From Cristatella mucedo (lineage: Eukaryota; Bryozoa; Phylactolaemata; Cristatellidae): a stretch of DNA of 64,000 nt. The translations under genes and the position numbers were made by a program. This document shows positions 1 to 13,000 of the stretch, piece after piece; the stretch's first letter is position 1, and each line of letters starts with the position of its first letter. The notes under the pieces are model-generated. The model did no database searches and was not told where the DNA came from. It saw only the letters and a program-made list of their open reading frames with translations. The DNA lies in NCBI GenBank assembly GCA_009760855.2, contig WPIO01000006.1:11495501-11559500 (forward strand), given 5' to 3'.

Positions 1-2861
1 TGCTTTAGATCGTAGTATTTGGCAAGGGCATCTCCAAGAGCACAGCAGCCTGAAACAAGAAGACTGGCTCTCAATAACTGCTAGCACTTGCAGCACTTGG
101 CAGCTGTCAGGCGTGTCCGACTGCAGTGGGTCGCCCCAGATGAACTGTCACCTGAATGGCCACCCGATGAACTGCCGTAGGCCCAACGAGGTCTTGAGAC
201 TATATGTGTGCTTGAGAGACCGATCGAGTTGAGTACTGCCAGTATGTCATCGGGACAATTCGTAGCATAGATACCAAGAGCATCGCCTGCCACAAAAAGA
301 CACACTTTTTTAGGTGTGACAGCATCAGCATCAAAATTCACAGGATACTATTCTTAATGGCTGCTACAAGAATGGTGCCAGTATATTGTTCTTAGAACAT
401 GCTCAATTTACAGAAACCAGTCAACGAGGCTACTAGGTTCGTCCTCCAACGACTACAGTTAATAATAATAATAATAATAATAATATTGCACTTGATAAAG
501 CGCCCTCAGAGAACTTAATCTCTTTCTAGGCGCTTTACATTTGCTGCAAAGTGATACGCAATAGAATAGTAAGTAAAATCATGCTTGAAAAACAAACAAA
601 ATGAATAACATGGTTAGGGGTTACATGCACTGGGTCAGCATGCAAATGTGGTTAGTGGCAGCATGAGCAGTGTCAGCACGCATAAGCACATCGAGGACGA
701 ATCACAAGGACCCACTAAATGCTGTCCTAAATAGGTATGTTTTTAAGTTTCTTTTAAATGTGGTCAGGTCAGGGGATGTTCTGATGCAGGTCGGGAGGGA
801 GTTTCAGGCTTTGGGAGCATACGAGCTAAATGCACGGTTTCCAAAGGATTTAAGGTTTGTACGGGGTATTTCTAGACTGTTGGATTCCGAAAAGCGAGTG
901 GTACGATGCTTTGCCTGATGGGGTAGTATATCTGAAAGATAGGCTGGAGCCATAGAATGAAGAGACCTAAAAGTGAGCGAAAAAACCTTGAAGTCAATCC
1001 GTTGCTTGACTGGTAACCAGTGCAGGTCGGCGAGAAGTGGAGTAATGTGGCAACTGCGACGCTCACGACAGACAAGCCTAGCTGCAGAGTTTTGCACCAG
1101 CTGCAATCGCCTGATCGCACATGCTGGTAGGCCAGTAAGCAGTGAGTTGCAGAAGTCGAGACGAGATGTCACGAATGCATGGACCAACTTGGACGTGGTA
1201 TCCTTATCTAAACAAGCCCTAATTTTAGCAATGTTATGAAGCTGAAAATATGCTGATTTGACTGTGGAGCTGATGTGGTCGTCTAACGAGAGGTCGCTTT
1301 GGAATATGACACCTAGATTTCGAGCTGATGCAACTGGAGATATGCTGGCAGAGCCAATTTTGAAAGTCAGCCTTTCCAATTTCTGAATAACACCAGATTT
1401 GCCCATAACTAGTAAGTTAGTTTTATCATCGTTTAGTTTTAGAAAATTTGCTGCCATCCATGATCGGATGTCATCAATGCATGCAGCAAGTGAGTTGAGA
1501 GAATTTGAGGTGCTCGAAGGCTGGGAGGGATCAAAGCAAAGGTACAACTGAGTGTCATCCGCATAGAAGTGAAAGCCTAGATTGTGCTTGGCAATCACAT
1601 CAGCGATACTAATTTTAATTATTAACTACAGCCTAATTTTGAAATACCATCTAAGACATTCAGATCAAGTAGATAAATAAGCAATGCTTCCAACTGAAAA
1701 CTCTGTTGTGGCACTGGTTTTTAACGTTTTGGCACGTCCGAGCAGTTAGAGTGCAGCAGCAACAGCAGCCATAGCGGCAGCAGCGGCTGTCGGTGATGAC
1801 AAGCTTGAACAAACCAGGGCACCACTCAATATTGCTTCCAGAAACATCGAACTCGCAGTGGATGATCTCTTTATCTGCAGCCGATTCGACGAATGTAAGC
1901 AGCCTCTTGACCTATAAGCAAATGATAATTATTGAGATTGTCACAACACCACATTCATCGACCAACAGCTGCACCTTGAAGTAGTGCGATTCGGGCAGTT
2001 CATACCTTAAGCATGGCCATGAAAGGAGTATGCCGATCGTAGCCCTCAAAACCACTGGGCTCGTTTTCGGCTATTGGAAGCAGGTAATCATAGCACGGTG
2101 CTACCACAATTTCGGCCGACTGCACACGAGCTATAATTTTCTCAAGCCAGTCTGTTATCACGGACCAATCTTCTGCATCAACGTCGGTCCTCGGTAAAAT
2201 GCGTGAGGCACCAAGATAGTGCAACCTTGGAATGACAGAGCTGATTAAGCAAGTGTGAAAGCAAACACAGACAACCACCACCACCACGAGCATGCGCGCA
2301 CACACACGCACACACAACACATACAACACAACACACACAATGCACGCAACACAACATAAAACAACACATACACATACACAACACACACACAACACGTGTG
2401 TATGCACACACTCATACATCCACACTGCTAAGGATTGCAAAGGATCATGCAGTCCTGACAAAGAAATATGCATCTACCTCTGATCCACCATTATTCCGGC
2501 ACGGCAGTAGTGTGGATAACTAGAGTCTCCTAGAGCCAGGACAGCAAACTTCAAATGAGTTAAATGTGGCTGATGCACGTTTAGATGTTCTACAAATTGT
2601 CGGGCATCCGTCGGTGGAACACCTGAAAGAGAAGCCGTGCAAAAACTGAAGATCAGCCACTATTTGGTGGTATCGTTGAGGTTATCTTGCTGCAACCTTA
2701 CAGAACGATGCCAATGGTGCACTTAAATAAAGAGATGTTGACGTCTGCTGGTCATCATACACGTGAACCAGTTTATATACTTCTGGTTCACGACAGACCC
2801 AGGTGCTGGGCATCACTACAAGGTTTCAGGGTAGAATTTGCTTAAAAAAATTCTATACCCC

Positions 2862-2895
<34 letters not shown>

Positions 2896-5800
2896 GTGAA
2901 ACGATTATAAAACGTGAAATACAGAGGATGGAAAAATGTTTATGGAAAGTACTTGTCAGCGTTTTGTAATAGCTGGATAAGGGACCATTCAAACACAGTA
3001 CTGATCAGCATACCGTCGCCGGAAGTTGATATTACAATGACCAGCAGCTGTTCCTTGCTCAGGTCTGTTCGGTCGTAGTATTTGGCATTCAAAAGTCGTG
3101 GCTGCCAGGGAAATGCCAGTGAATCTGATGGAATCTGCATTAACCTAAAACCGAAGAGAAAATTAGCTGGGGCTCAGGCCACCACCGATCATTGCTATGC
3201 ACACGGGTCTGCAGATGAGCAGGCAATCCATAATTATGTCCATAATTATTGCTAGGGAAAATAACACTAATACAATGTAGGTGACCAAAGCTTGGAGCAA
3301 CCAGCAACGGCAGAAGCAGCATGCCAGGAATATATGAGCATCGTCGTAATTATGCAATCTAATAAATCTCATAAATCTACAGCGCTGAATGCTATAGCGT
3401 ATTTTGCTTGACAGAGATCCAGCAATGATGAGCGTAGCCGAAAGAAGGACAAGATGTGCAATAAATTGCATAACAACTCGCGGCAGTGGCGCAAGTAATC
3501 CCGTTTGCTGTTGCTGCAAGATTGGGCATTCACATTCACACAAAGCAGCCGATTGTTGTGCCTTCTGTGAGCCACCACAGACATGCAGTCACAAAGACTG
3601 TCGTTGGAAAAAAACACGCTCTAATGACCAAGCTAGTACCACAGAAAATCTAGCTACGGCAGCAGGTGCTTTAGTTTGCATGAGGCATTTGACTTATTAG
3701 GCTGGAGTTGGCAGCACATTTTGACAATATTATAGGCAGCAAGAACTATGTCGCATATGAATGACATTCATTTATCATGCAAGCATAAAATGAATGTGTA
3801 AACAGAGCGTTCAACTGAGGCTAAAGATTAGGCAAGTTACACAAGGCACCTTCAGCTAAACTTGGTGCGAGCTACCCTGCCGGCCTCAAGCAATTGCTGG
3901 ATTCGAAAGAAGGCCACTTGAATGTGAAGTGCAGCTCAATTTCTTCTGCAGCCAACACGGCCTTCATCGTGCTTTTTTAATGGTATTAGACGTCGTGTGG
4001 CTACAATAGCAAACCAAAGCACAGACGTTCACTATGACATGAACCTCGGACTGTTGTTTCGGCTGGCTACGGTAGAATAGGAGCTAGTGCTACCTCAGAT
4101 AAGCATTCGCAGACATTACTCAAGGGCATGGCCAGAATTTTGGCACATGTACGAAGCTTCTATAGTGAGATGCATGGCCAAAAAGCCATGGCATTTGCAT
4201 TGAAATGTATCCGGAGAGGCTCTCCGGCCTCTCTAGAGGATTGCAATTTCTCTAATTTCGGGGAGAGCGCGACGTTCCGCGAGGCAAAGGCTCGCGACCC
4301 CGAAGGCCTCTTTCGACCCCATCTAAAAAAGAAGTTCGCTCGTATTCCATTTGTAGAGGTTCGAGACTGCATGAGCTGCAGAGGCTCCGTTCAGTTTACA
4401 GGACGTTTGGAGAATGATAATGCCAGATACTTGCCAAGGCTTAGTTTGCTCCATGTCTGAACCTCTAAGATGGATGATACCTAATCGAGGTGGCACAACT
4501 TAATTTTGCAAGTACAAGTTTTTAAAATGGTACACACAAAATGCTTCCTTGTTTGAAAGCATCTTGTATATACCGTACATGATTCCAGAGCACTGCACTA
4601 GCATCTTGTATTCCAGATTCGGAACATTTATGGTCTGCCGGCCATTTTCGACGACCTTGCCGATAGTTTTGCGCTAGTGTACCCAACACCAGCATACATA
4701 CAGAATGCACAAAACCAGGCTCCAAAATAGGAGATGTTGTCTAGTCGGCGTTGTAAAGGGAAAGAACAGGCCCGCTGCTCGTACCTATCAGTAAGCTTCC
4801 TGGCCACCTCCTCCGAGGCTCCATACTCGGTCCCATAGATGACCAGAATCTGTTTCCCTGGATCTGTGTAGCCGTACTTGTATGGCTGATGACTTTGCCT
4901 ATTCAGGTGCAGACCTGCATCTTCACCTGCAGAAGAAGATTTCATTTAATGGCAAGAACCCAGCGTTGTACTGTGTACAACAGTCTCGAAAGTTCTACAC
5001 TGCTGAAAGTGAGCGAATACTCAAAAGCCGCAGGATCACTCTACACACCAGTACTCAACCAACTGTGGGAGAGCCCAGTAAGTGATTCCCGAGCTACAGA
5101 TCTTTTCTGGCAGACGGTACGCATATGCTTAATTCAAAGACAGAGCTGATATCACAATACAGCAGGACGGTGTGGGGCAAATAAGCAGATTCTGTCTCAG
5201 TTCGTGTGATGGCTGCTGTACAAGTAGCCACTTTTGTAGAGTTTTTGTATCTTCTGCTCGCCTCTATCCTCTGTGCAAATGCCAGTAATCGAGGCTATCG
5301 ACTGTAGTTAGTTCTCCAAAAGGCACGGCTATACAAGTTAAAGTAACAACCACATCATGTCTATTGGACAACAAAATAACAAGGATATGTCTGGGCTGCT
5401 GACCCCGGCTTGTGACCTTTTGAGTGGGGGTCATGAAATGAGAAACGCAAGCATTTAAACTTTTGGGCTTGTGTCTTATTCATAAGGAATTTAAAAATAG
5501 CAACGATAATTTCTTTCTGTATAAGTTAGTGTATAGCAATAGACTTGATTCTCTTAAGAGTGCTGCACAATTATATTATTATTACTATTATCAGCAATGC
5601 TCTGGTGAGAATGTGGGGTTTTTAATTGCAAGTTTCGCAGTATTGACCTTGGATAAATAAGCCGTATCATGCTGTCATGTCTCTCATTTTAGAAACTGCC
5701 CCTGCACGGTACACTTACGTTATTTGAGCCAGGTATTGCATGGATCTTCTAGCATGTGTGCATAAATAGTGGCGATCATGCATGCGTGTGTGAACCAGGT

Positions 5801-7557
5801 CAGACTACAGAAGCTTAACGATCAACATAAATCTTATGTGGGTCATGGCATTAGATGAGATGAGTCCATGCATGTCGACAAACTTTCTTAAGCAAGTTCA
5901 AGCTAATAGTTGCAGCCAATGAAAGTGGCATCGGGAAGGAAGCACTGGGTGATCCTTCAGCAAATGAGCCTCCGATAATCCTTCTCCTCTTAACCCACAA
6001 TGTGCTTTTAGCTGTGCATGCTACCTGTGAACTCCTACAACACCGATATGCTTGGCGCATCGATTGAGGGACTTCTGTTCAATTGTAATGCGAAGATAGA
6101 AGTCTTAGCATTTGAACCTGAAACACAAACTTGTCGGTTGCACAGTTTTGTCCCCAATAAGTAATTTAATTTTTTGTTTTTAATGCTTTTTTGTTGATTG
6201 CAAGAGCATGGCAAGACCGGCACTGCAATACAGACAGTATGTTTGCTTTATCAAGTGCATTATTATTATTATTATTATTGGCTATAGGTTAAGTAATACT
6301 ACAGCTGCTGTAGGATTTGCATTGGGAACCTCAAGCAGTTACACTGGGCGAAAAAATTGGCCCACGAGATGAAAGACTTTAGATTCCAACTCCTTGCTCC
6401 CAGGTCTTGTATTCTTAAGCCATCACTCATCTACAGATGGTTGCCGATGGGTTTTAAGTGTACACCGCACATGGATGATGCCTTGAGCAGGAGCACCATC
6501 ACAAATCGTCACTTAAGCTATTTACTCACCATCACAGGTTCACATCAGCATCTATCTTCTGGCCAGTAACACCAGTCGAGTCTACGTAAGGACGGTGGTA
6601 GGGTTGGCCATTTCCGAGGCCTTGTTTTCGCTGTGATACGTGACGAAAAACTCTACGATTGCTTTCAGGCTTGAATATTGTAGAATCAGGGAACTTTCTC
6701 CCACGTGACCACGATTTTTAATACACTCTTTTTTATTTGACGATACTCTTTAGTGTTTTCGTACGACGTAAAAAGCAACGAGCACGAAGCCATTAGTTCA
6801 AGCTTATGATCCCGACAGGAATTCTGATTTCCAGTCTCTTCCAAGAAGCAGGTCATTATCACTCAGCGTTCGCTGAGATTGGGCCCAATTCTGACACCGA
6901 TCGACAAAGCATGATCATTTTTGGGTTTTTGTCCCAACGCTTCTCTGAAACAGTCACTAGTACAGCAACTCGCCCAAACCAGCCGAACAAAGTCCCCGGA
7001 GCCTTCCAAAGATGGCAAACAAGTTCACGGGGATACCATAACCAATGTATTACGAGGAAAAACTTACCAAAAAGTCTATACAATTCCGCAACTTCTATGA
7101 ACAGCAAAAAACCAAGTGTACATTCACAGTCAGCCTAAGACAAGAACAAGAATTTCTGGAAATGGCGAAACGTTCCTTCGCACAGCTGTTACATGGAAGA
7201 TCTGGTTACGATTGCTGAACACTATGAACACTAACAGATGCAACGATTGACGTGAGGGGGAATGGGAGCAATGGCTAGGCAACGCGCATTGACAGTACGT
7301 TCACCCGTAGCAGTCTTTCTGCGAACTTAATACCTACTTTTGGGAGCTGCAATAAAGTCACTAATGCTGTTTCCAGTAAAAGAACTTCCAGAGCTTGAAA
7401 ACAACACGTACAGTATGTAACACAGTAAAAATCCAGCGGTAACAGCAATAACAACCCAAACCATGGGGGCGGAGGAAGGGCGTGTCGAGCATAGTTTTTC
7501 TTTACAGAGTAGAGAAGAAATGGACCCGCTATGCCAGGTTGTCTCCCCGATAAACAT
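1..7557 (-). CDS. CysJ/P450-reductase-type diflavin reductase, N-terminal part (3' end outside window)
   Basis: Predicted NADPH-dependent diflavin oxidoreductase, which passes electrons from NADPH through FAD to FMN and on to an unknown acceptor. Minus-strand exons, all with GT-AG borders and matching phases: 7338-7557 (less certain), 4785-4926, 3014-3144, 2478-2622, 2006-2225, 1815-1911, 152-286 and 1-49 (cut by the window edge). The flavodoxin domain shows the FMN phosphate loop YGTEYGASEEVA, then STSGDGVPPTDARQF, then LALGDSSYPHY. Next come a linker (YDRHTPF) and the start of the FAD-binding domain (KEIIHCEFDVSGS, then PGDALGIYATNCPDDIL, then ALAKYYDLK). The missing part should hold the rest of the FAD and NADP domains. 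The linker and FAD start look more like bacterial CysJ or P450 reductase than methionine synthase reductase, but the exact subfamily and acceptor are open. If exon 1 is wrong, an alternative start is the ATG at 4945, which sits directly after an in-frame stop. An L2 LINE lies in the 287-1814 intron, on the same strand. Confidence 0.85.
461..1604 (-). mobile_element. L2/CR1-like LINE, 5'-truncated copy
   Basis: The (AAT)n tail at 461-485 and the family 3' hairpin are followed by the C-terminal part of the reverse transcriptase, read leftwards. The open frame 804-1598 (264 codons) starts just before the catalytic YADD and runs through conserved blocks such as SRLDFCNSLL, HITPLLADLHWLPVK and APAYLSDILP. 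It stops at a TGA where sister copies have the Trp of AWNSLP. It lies in a reductase intron in the same orientation as the gene and ends abruptly near 1604. The protein is nearly identical to that of the copy at 27.3-28.3 kb, so insertion was recent. Confidence 0.85.
2280..2400. repeat. CA-rich microsatellite
   Basis: Interrupted CA repeats with CAA variants, in the intron between reductase exons 2006-2225 and 2478-2622. ORFs of Thr/His or Cys/Val repeats across it are artefacts. Confidence 0.85.
2865..2892. repeat. (AAT)n microsatellite
   Basis: About nine AAT units without a recognisable LINE 3' hairpin beside them. It may be the remains of a LINE tail or an independent microsatellite. Confidence 0.7.
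4946..7337. other. Gene-free stretch, probable reductase intron 1
   Basis: No ORF here resembles a known family. It holds a short (ATT)n run near 6259-6280 and otherwise non-repetitive sequence. If the exon at 7338-7557 is real, this is intron 1; otherwise it is upstream sequence. Confidence 0.4.
7338..7557 (-). CDS. Candidate first exon of the reductase: transmembrane anchor
   Basis: Open frame with ATGs at 7557 and 7464. From the second ATG it encodes a hydrophobic helix (VWVVIAVTAGFLLCYILYVL) followed by a Ser/Gly-rich stretch. A donor (GTAGGT) at 7337 leaves one codon base over. The acceptor at 4927 of the next exon needs exactly that phase, so the join stays open and runs into the flavodoxin domain. 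Microsomal cytochrome P450 reductases have this arrangement: short N-terminal anchor, linker, flavodoxin. The intron would be about 2.4 kb. The base before the donor is A, not G, and a second donor 5 bases further on gives the wrong phase. It could instead be a chance ORF or belong to another minus-strand gene. Confidence 0.45.
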
Positions 7558-7853
7558 TCCGGTACGCAAGACAATAAATGTGTGGAAAAACAAAATAATT
7601 AATCATATTTTTTTTAAAGTATAATTTTGAAAATAATTATTTATGTTATTATTAGCTTTAATTCAATAATTATGCTAAAGATTATCTGCTTATCAGCTAC
7701 CTCTGGGGCTTGCAATGGCGCGAGCGTTCCTCGTTACCAGCTTCGCTACACCTAACCCCTGAACTGTTTGTGAATGGCCAATTGAGGCTGCACGTTTGTA
7801 AGAACCCTTTCGAAGGGATCCCTTTCGAAGTGATCCTATTGTTCAAACTTATT
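7558..7853. promoter_or_regulatory. Divergent promoter region between the reductase and CDK20
   Basis: About 300 bp separate the minus-strand ORF from the CDK20 ATG. The centre (7595-7690) is very A/T rich. A near-palindrome around a BamHI-like GGATCC core, flanked by TTCGAA on each side, lies at about 7808-7830, 24-46 bp before the ATG. No clear TATA box was identified. The promoter role is inferred from position only and depends on the reductase first exon being correct. Confidence 0.35.
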
Positions 7854-9973
7854 ATGGAGCAATATACGATTCTAGGAAGGATAGGTGAAGGAGCTCACGG
7901 CATAGTTTTTAAGGCGAAGCACATCGAGGTAAGCTTGGGTGCTACATTTTCGCTTGCATGATTTCATCGTCGGACGACGTAACCGAGGAAAGAGAAAAAT
8001 AGAAGAAGAATGAAGTGCACGAGATATTAGCAAAAATACTCAAGATAAATTGCTATAGGCGGCAAGAGCCATTGAGTGTACGAGAAACTGCTGGCGCGTC
8101 ATCGTCGTGGCGTGGAAGAAATCCGACGCACGCCTGCTGCAGAAATGTAAGGTGCCTTAACATACTCCACGTTTCTTATGGCTGTTTTTCACAATCTGCG
8201 CGCAGAGTGGAGAAATCGTCGCCTTAAAGAAAGTGTCGCTTCGCAAGCTCGAGGATGGAATCCCTAACAGCGCTCTGAGGTGATTGCCTCGGATTGCTTG
8301 TTACTCTTGCTTGCGATTTTATATCTGGATCTCGTAGAACTTTCTACAGCGATAGTCACCTGCACACTTGGCGCATTTCGTTTGTAGGGAAATCAAAGCA
8401 CTGCGCGAGATCGAGGACAATCCGCACGTGAGTCTCATTGACAGAAGCAGGACAGCGAATGCCACTACAACGTTTCGATTGCATGGATCCATGGCACCAA
8501 TCTATAACTGGCGGGGAAACGTGCGTTCTTCCGTTTCTTTGGATTTCAGATTGTGAAGCTCAGAGAAATGTTTCCTCACGGCACTGGTTTTATTCTAGTC
8601 TTCGAGTACATGTTATCCGACTTGTCAGAGGTCATTCGGCATTGTAATCAACCTCTCTCCGAAGCTCATGTAAAGAGCTACATGCTCATGCTGCTTAAAG
8701 GTGTGGCATTCATGCACAAGAACCATATAATGCACAGAGTGAGTATGCAAGTTACCCTATGTGGGTGCATCGATGCATAGCTATGCGTTTGCAAGGTGCA
8801 GATTGTATACATCAAGCTTACCCTTGGGATAATAGTAATAAAACTAATACAGTTGATAAAACGCCCTCAGAGAACTGAATCTCTCTCTAGGCGCTTTACA
8901 TTTGCTGTAAAGGGAAACGCGATTGAATGGTGAGTAATATCATGTTTGATAAACAACATGATGTAACACTTACATTGCAAGGTCAAGAAACTCTAATGTC
9001 TCTAATGCAACTCTAAATAAATCTAGTGTCTATTGTAGATGTTGAACAGCTGTAAGGATAAGCAGCAACGCTGGCATCAAATCCGCGAGTTCATTTGTTC
9101 GTAGTTTGAAGTATTTGATGTTTCAGTGCATAAGTGGTCCATTTTCCGGCAGTACCATTGGGCGATTTAAACCCGTGAGCTTCAATAAGTGGTCAGTTGG
9201 ATCGTCGGTCTACTGTGTCATTGGAAAATCGGTAAACGTGTAAAAGGGAAGGACTTAAAGTTGCATGCAAAATGGCATTTACCCCAGAGAGCTTTCCAGC
9301 CAGTTCCACTGCTAGTCACAGCCTTTCTCAGATTTTCTTTTACCGGAAGCTCGTGAATTGGCTGTGTTTAAGCAGGTAACTCACTTCATGGTGTCATGTC
9401 ATCTTTGCCTGATTGTTTGACCAGTAAGTTCTGAGACATTCCTGGCTTTTAGTCGTAACTGCCGTGTCAGCTTGGGTCTCACATACTTACTCAACTTATA
9501 ATAATAATTATAATAATAATACATTTATATAGCACCCTAAGAGAACCTAATATTTTACTGCTAACTGCTGGTCATGCTCACTTTACAGAAGCTGTAAAGA
9601 AAGCATGACCAAAGGATTGGTGGTGACATTCGCAATGTCATTAAGGATAACATGGTTAGAGATGACATGCATAGGGTAAGCATTCGAAATTTTTGGTGAC
9701 AGCAAGCTCAAGCACATAAAAGACAAATCACAAAGACACACTAAATGATGTGACAAATAGATGTGTTTTAAGCTTTTTTAAACGTCATCAAGTCACTGGA
9801 TGTCGTGACGTCAGTCGGGAGTGAGTTCCAGGCTTTGGGACCATACGAACTAAAGGCACTATCTCCAAAGGATTTGAGGCTCGTGTGTGGTGTAGCTACA
9901 CGATTTGATTCAGAAAAGTGGGTCGTACGGTTCCTAGCCTGGTGGGGGAGTAGTTCTGATAGATAGGCTGGAG

Positions 9974-10058
<85 letters not shown>

Positions 10059-13000
10059 AGATCTTTAAGTGAGTGACAGAACCTTGAAGTCAATACGCTA
10101 CTTGATTGGGGAGCCAGGTCGGCAAGAAGGAGTGTGATGTGGCAACTGCGCCGCTCACGTTAGACAAGCCTAGCTTCAGAGGTTTGCACCAAATGTAAGC
10201 AGCGTCTGATTTCGCCGGCCGGTAGACCAGCAAGCAGTGCAAGCATCAACAAGCATACATAAATCGAGACGGGATGTAAAAAATGCATGGACCAATTTAG
10301 ATGAAGTATCCCTGTCTAAGCAAGCCCGAATTTTAACAATACTATGTAGTTGAAGGTAGTCAGACTGTACTGTTGAGCTGATTTGATCTTCTAGTGCAAA
10401 GTCACTTTGGAACACGACACCTAGATTTCGTGCAGCCACAACACGAGGTATGCTGGCAGATCTGATTTTGAGCGTTAAGCTTTTCAATTTCTGAGTTAAA
10501 CATGGTTTTCCCTTAACTAGTAAATTCGTTTTTTTCATCATTTAATTTGAGACAGCTTGCTGCCATCCATGTGCAGATGTCATCGCTACATGCAGATAGG
10601 GAGGTGAGAGAATTGGACGTGCGGGAGGGCTGGGAGGGATCAAAGCAAAGTTACAATTGAGTGTCATCTGCATGGAAGTGAAAGCCTAGATTGTGCTTGG
10701 CGATCATATCGGCAAGAAGGAGAGTATAAACTGTGAAGATAAGTGGACCAAGCACAAAACCCTGAATTTCCCCATACTTCAGTGATTTCTCGGATGATCT
10801 TATGCCTCTTGATGGGCAGTCAGTCCTGATCTTTTTATGTTTTTTCAAGCTTGCACTTAGTAGACCTAGCTAGTTTAATGTCTGCAGTAAAGCACGAGAT
10901 TGCATAGAAAGTTGCAGTGAAAATCACCTGGCTTTCAGGCTTTACTTGTTATTTAACTGTGACAGTTCAGTATTGCAGTCCATTTTTTCTTAAAATGGTT
11001 CACCACAGGGTTCTTTGATACCTACTACAGGATCTCAAGCCTGCTAACTTGCTTATAAGCTCGACGGGACACCTGAAGATTGCCGATTTTGGCCTCGCCA
11101 GGGTGTTCCAAGACAACGACAAGCAAGAGCGGCTCTACAGTCATCAAGTAGCCACACGGTAAGTGGCATACTCTTGCTGCAGTGAAGTATCTCATGCTAT
11201 CTCCTGGGTGCGTTTCTCCTGGGTGGTGGCACTATCTCATGCAGTCGTGTACATGTGGTCTTGAAAACCTTTCTAGATGGTACCGAGCTCCGGAACTTCT
11301 CTATGGTGCTCGGAAATATGATGAAGGCATGGACATTTGGTAAGTGGCATTTAGTATGTCCCCGACTCTTTCTCTCACTTTGCCCGAAGGTTGCGCCATG
11401 GCTAGGTTACTCCATGCCCGGTTGAACTTCTTTCCGCTACTCTTATGTAAAGATCCTGAATTTTGTTGAATGCTGTTGATTCTTGCACCTCAGTTCACCT
11501 ATTTTCTATTGTACGTGTACTCATGCTGCTGTTTTTGCTATTCACGTGTCATTATTAAGGGCATTCAATCTTTGGCCTACTTTTTGAAAATTTCTACTTA
11601 TTGCTGTGAAGATCTGGCCAATATCCAAAATCCCGAATTTGATTATGATGTGATTATGGAAACCTGCTGGCAAATGCAAACTTTGCAACGAGTTTGGCAC
11701 CGAATTGGGTGACTTTTTATGCAGATTTGGCACAAAAAGCAAATGCGACTGTATTCCTTAGTATTAGTGCTGATAAAGCTGTTAGCCTTTGTTAATTTAG
11801 AAGCTGTTGGTGACCTAAGTAAGTGCACCGTTTTTGAATGTAAATATTTTAGTGCATGCTTGTACGTTAGCTTTTAGAAGTGAGGATATTGTAGGTTCTT
11901 GTGTCTGCTAGCTGTGGTGTCCTTGCAATTACTACAGCTCCACCTAGCTTGCACCTATCTGTCAGATCATTCCAACGACCGAGGTTTTGTAAAGCTTTTA
12001 CCCTGTGGAGAACTGCCGTGACTATTGTCGTTGGCCACCCAACCAAAGCCGACAAGCTACCAATCTTATACTACTGTTACTGTATGCTTTGATTACTTGT
12101 GGCTAGTCTTTATCCATACTTCCCAAATGCATGCTGGCCGACCAAGTGCACTATCTAAAGCACACTGCACAACCTGGTCAGTAGTTTTGATGTTTTTCCA
12201 GGCTTGTGACCTCACGTAGTGTGCTTGCAGTGCAAAACAAAATATATACTTTGTTTTCTTCCAGGTTTTTTTTTGAATAAGAATTTGAGTTCTAGCAGCA
12301 CTATTCTGCCACATATCTATCGTGATCTAAGATTAGATCTAATACAGCAATAGTTTGATTTCGTAATTTTAGGGTCTGATTAGGGGCATAATTTTAGGGT
12401 CTGATTAGGGATTCTGGAAAAAAAAACGTTATTCCACTGCCGATTATGACGTGATTGTTCCGTTGTGGACATAGCTTGATCTTGTGATAATATGGTCTGA
12501 TGAGGTGTTCTGGAAATTTTTTTTTTATTCTACTACTGATTGAATCCTGGTGGTTGCTAGCCTACTAGCTATGAACAGCATGAGTGAAAAAACTTGGATC
12601 CTCCACTCAGTTATTCTGATACACAAAAATAGCCTTTCTTTTGTAGGGCCGTGGGTTGTATATTCGGCGAACTTCTCAATAACTCACCTCTGTTTCCGGT
12701 GAGTATGATTGATGACCATTTAATTATTTATTCATGCTAAATCGGTGCCTGTGCACTCACACGATCGTTGTCCCAGTTCTGCTTCACAGCTGTACACGGT
12801 AATTTAACCGTAAATACAGTTTTTATTAGATTGAGTGTGAGCTTTTGAGTAATATATGCTGAGGCTATTGGTTGAGCACTTCCTGCCTTCATTGAAGGTT
12901 TAATTTATCACTTACGATGGGGCTCCACCCTCAGCTTTTGAAATTAATATCGCTCATTGTGAAACATTCATGTTTCGGTGTTATTGGGTACCCACTCTGT

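Noticed and set aside
1793-1984. Plus-strand ORF
   Set aside because: It lies opposite the reductase exon 1815-1911, which has family-specific sequence and correct splice sites.
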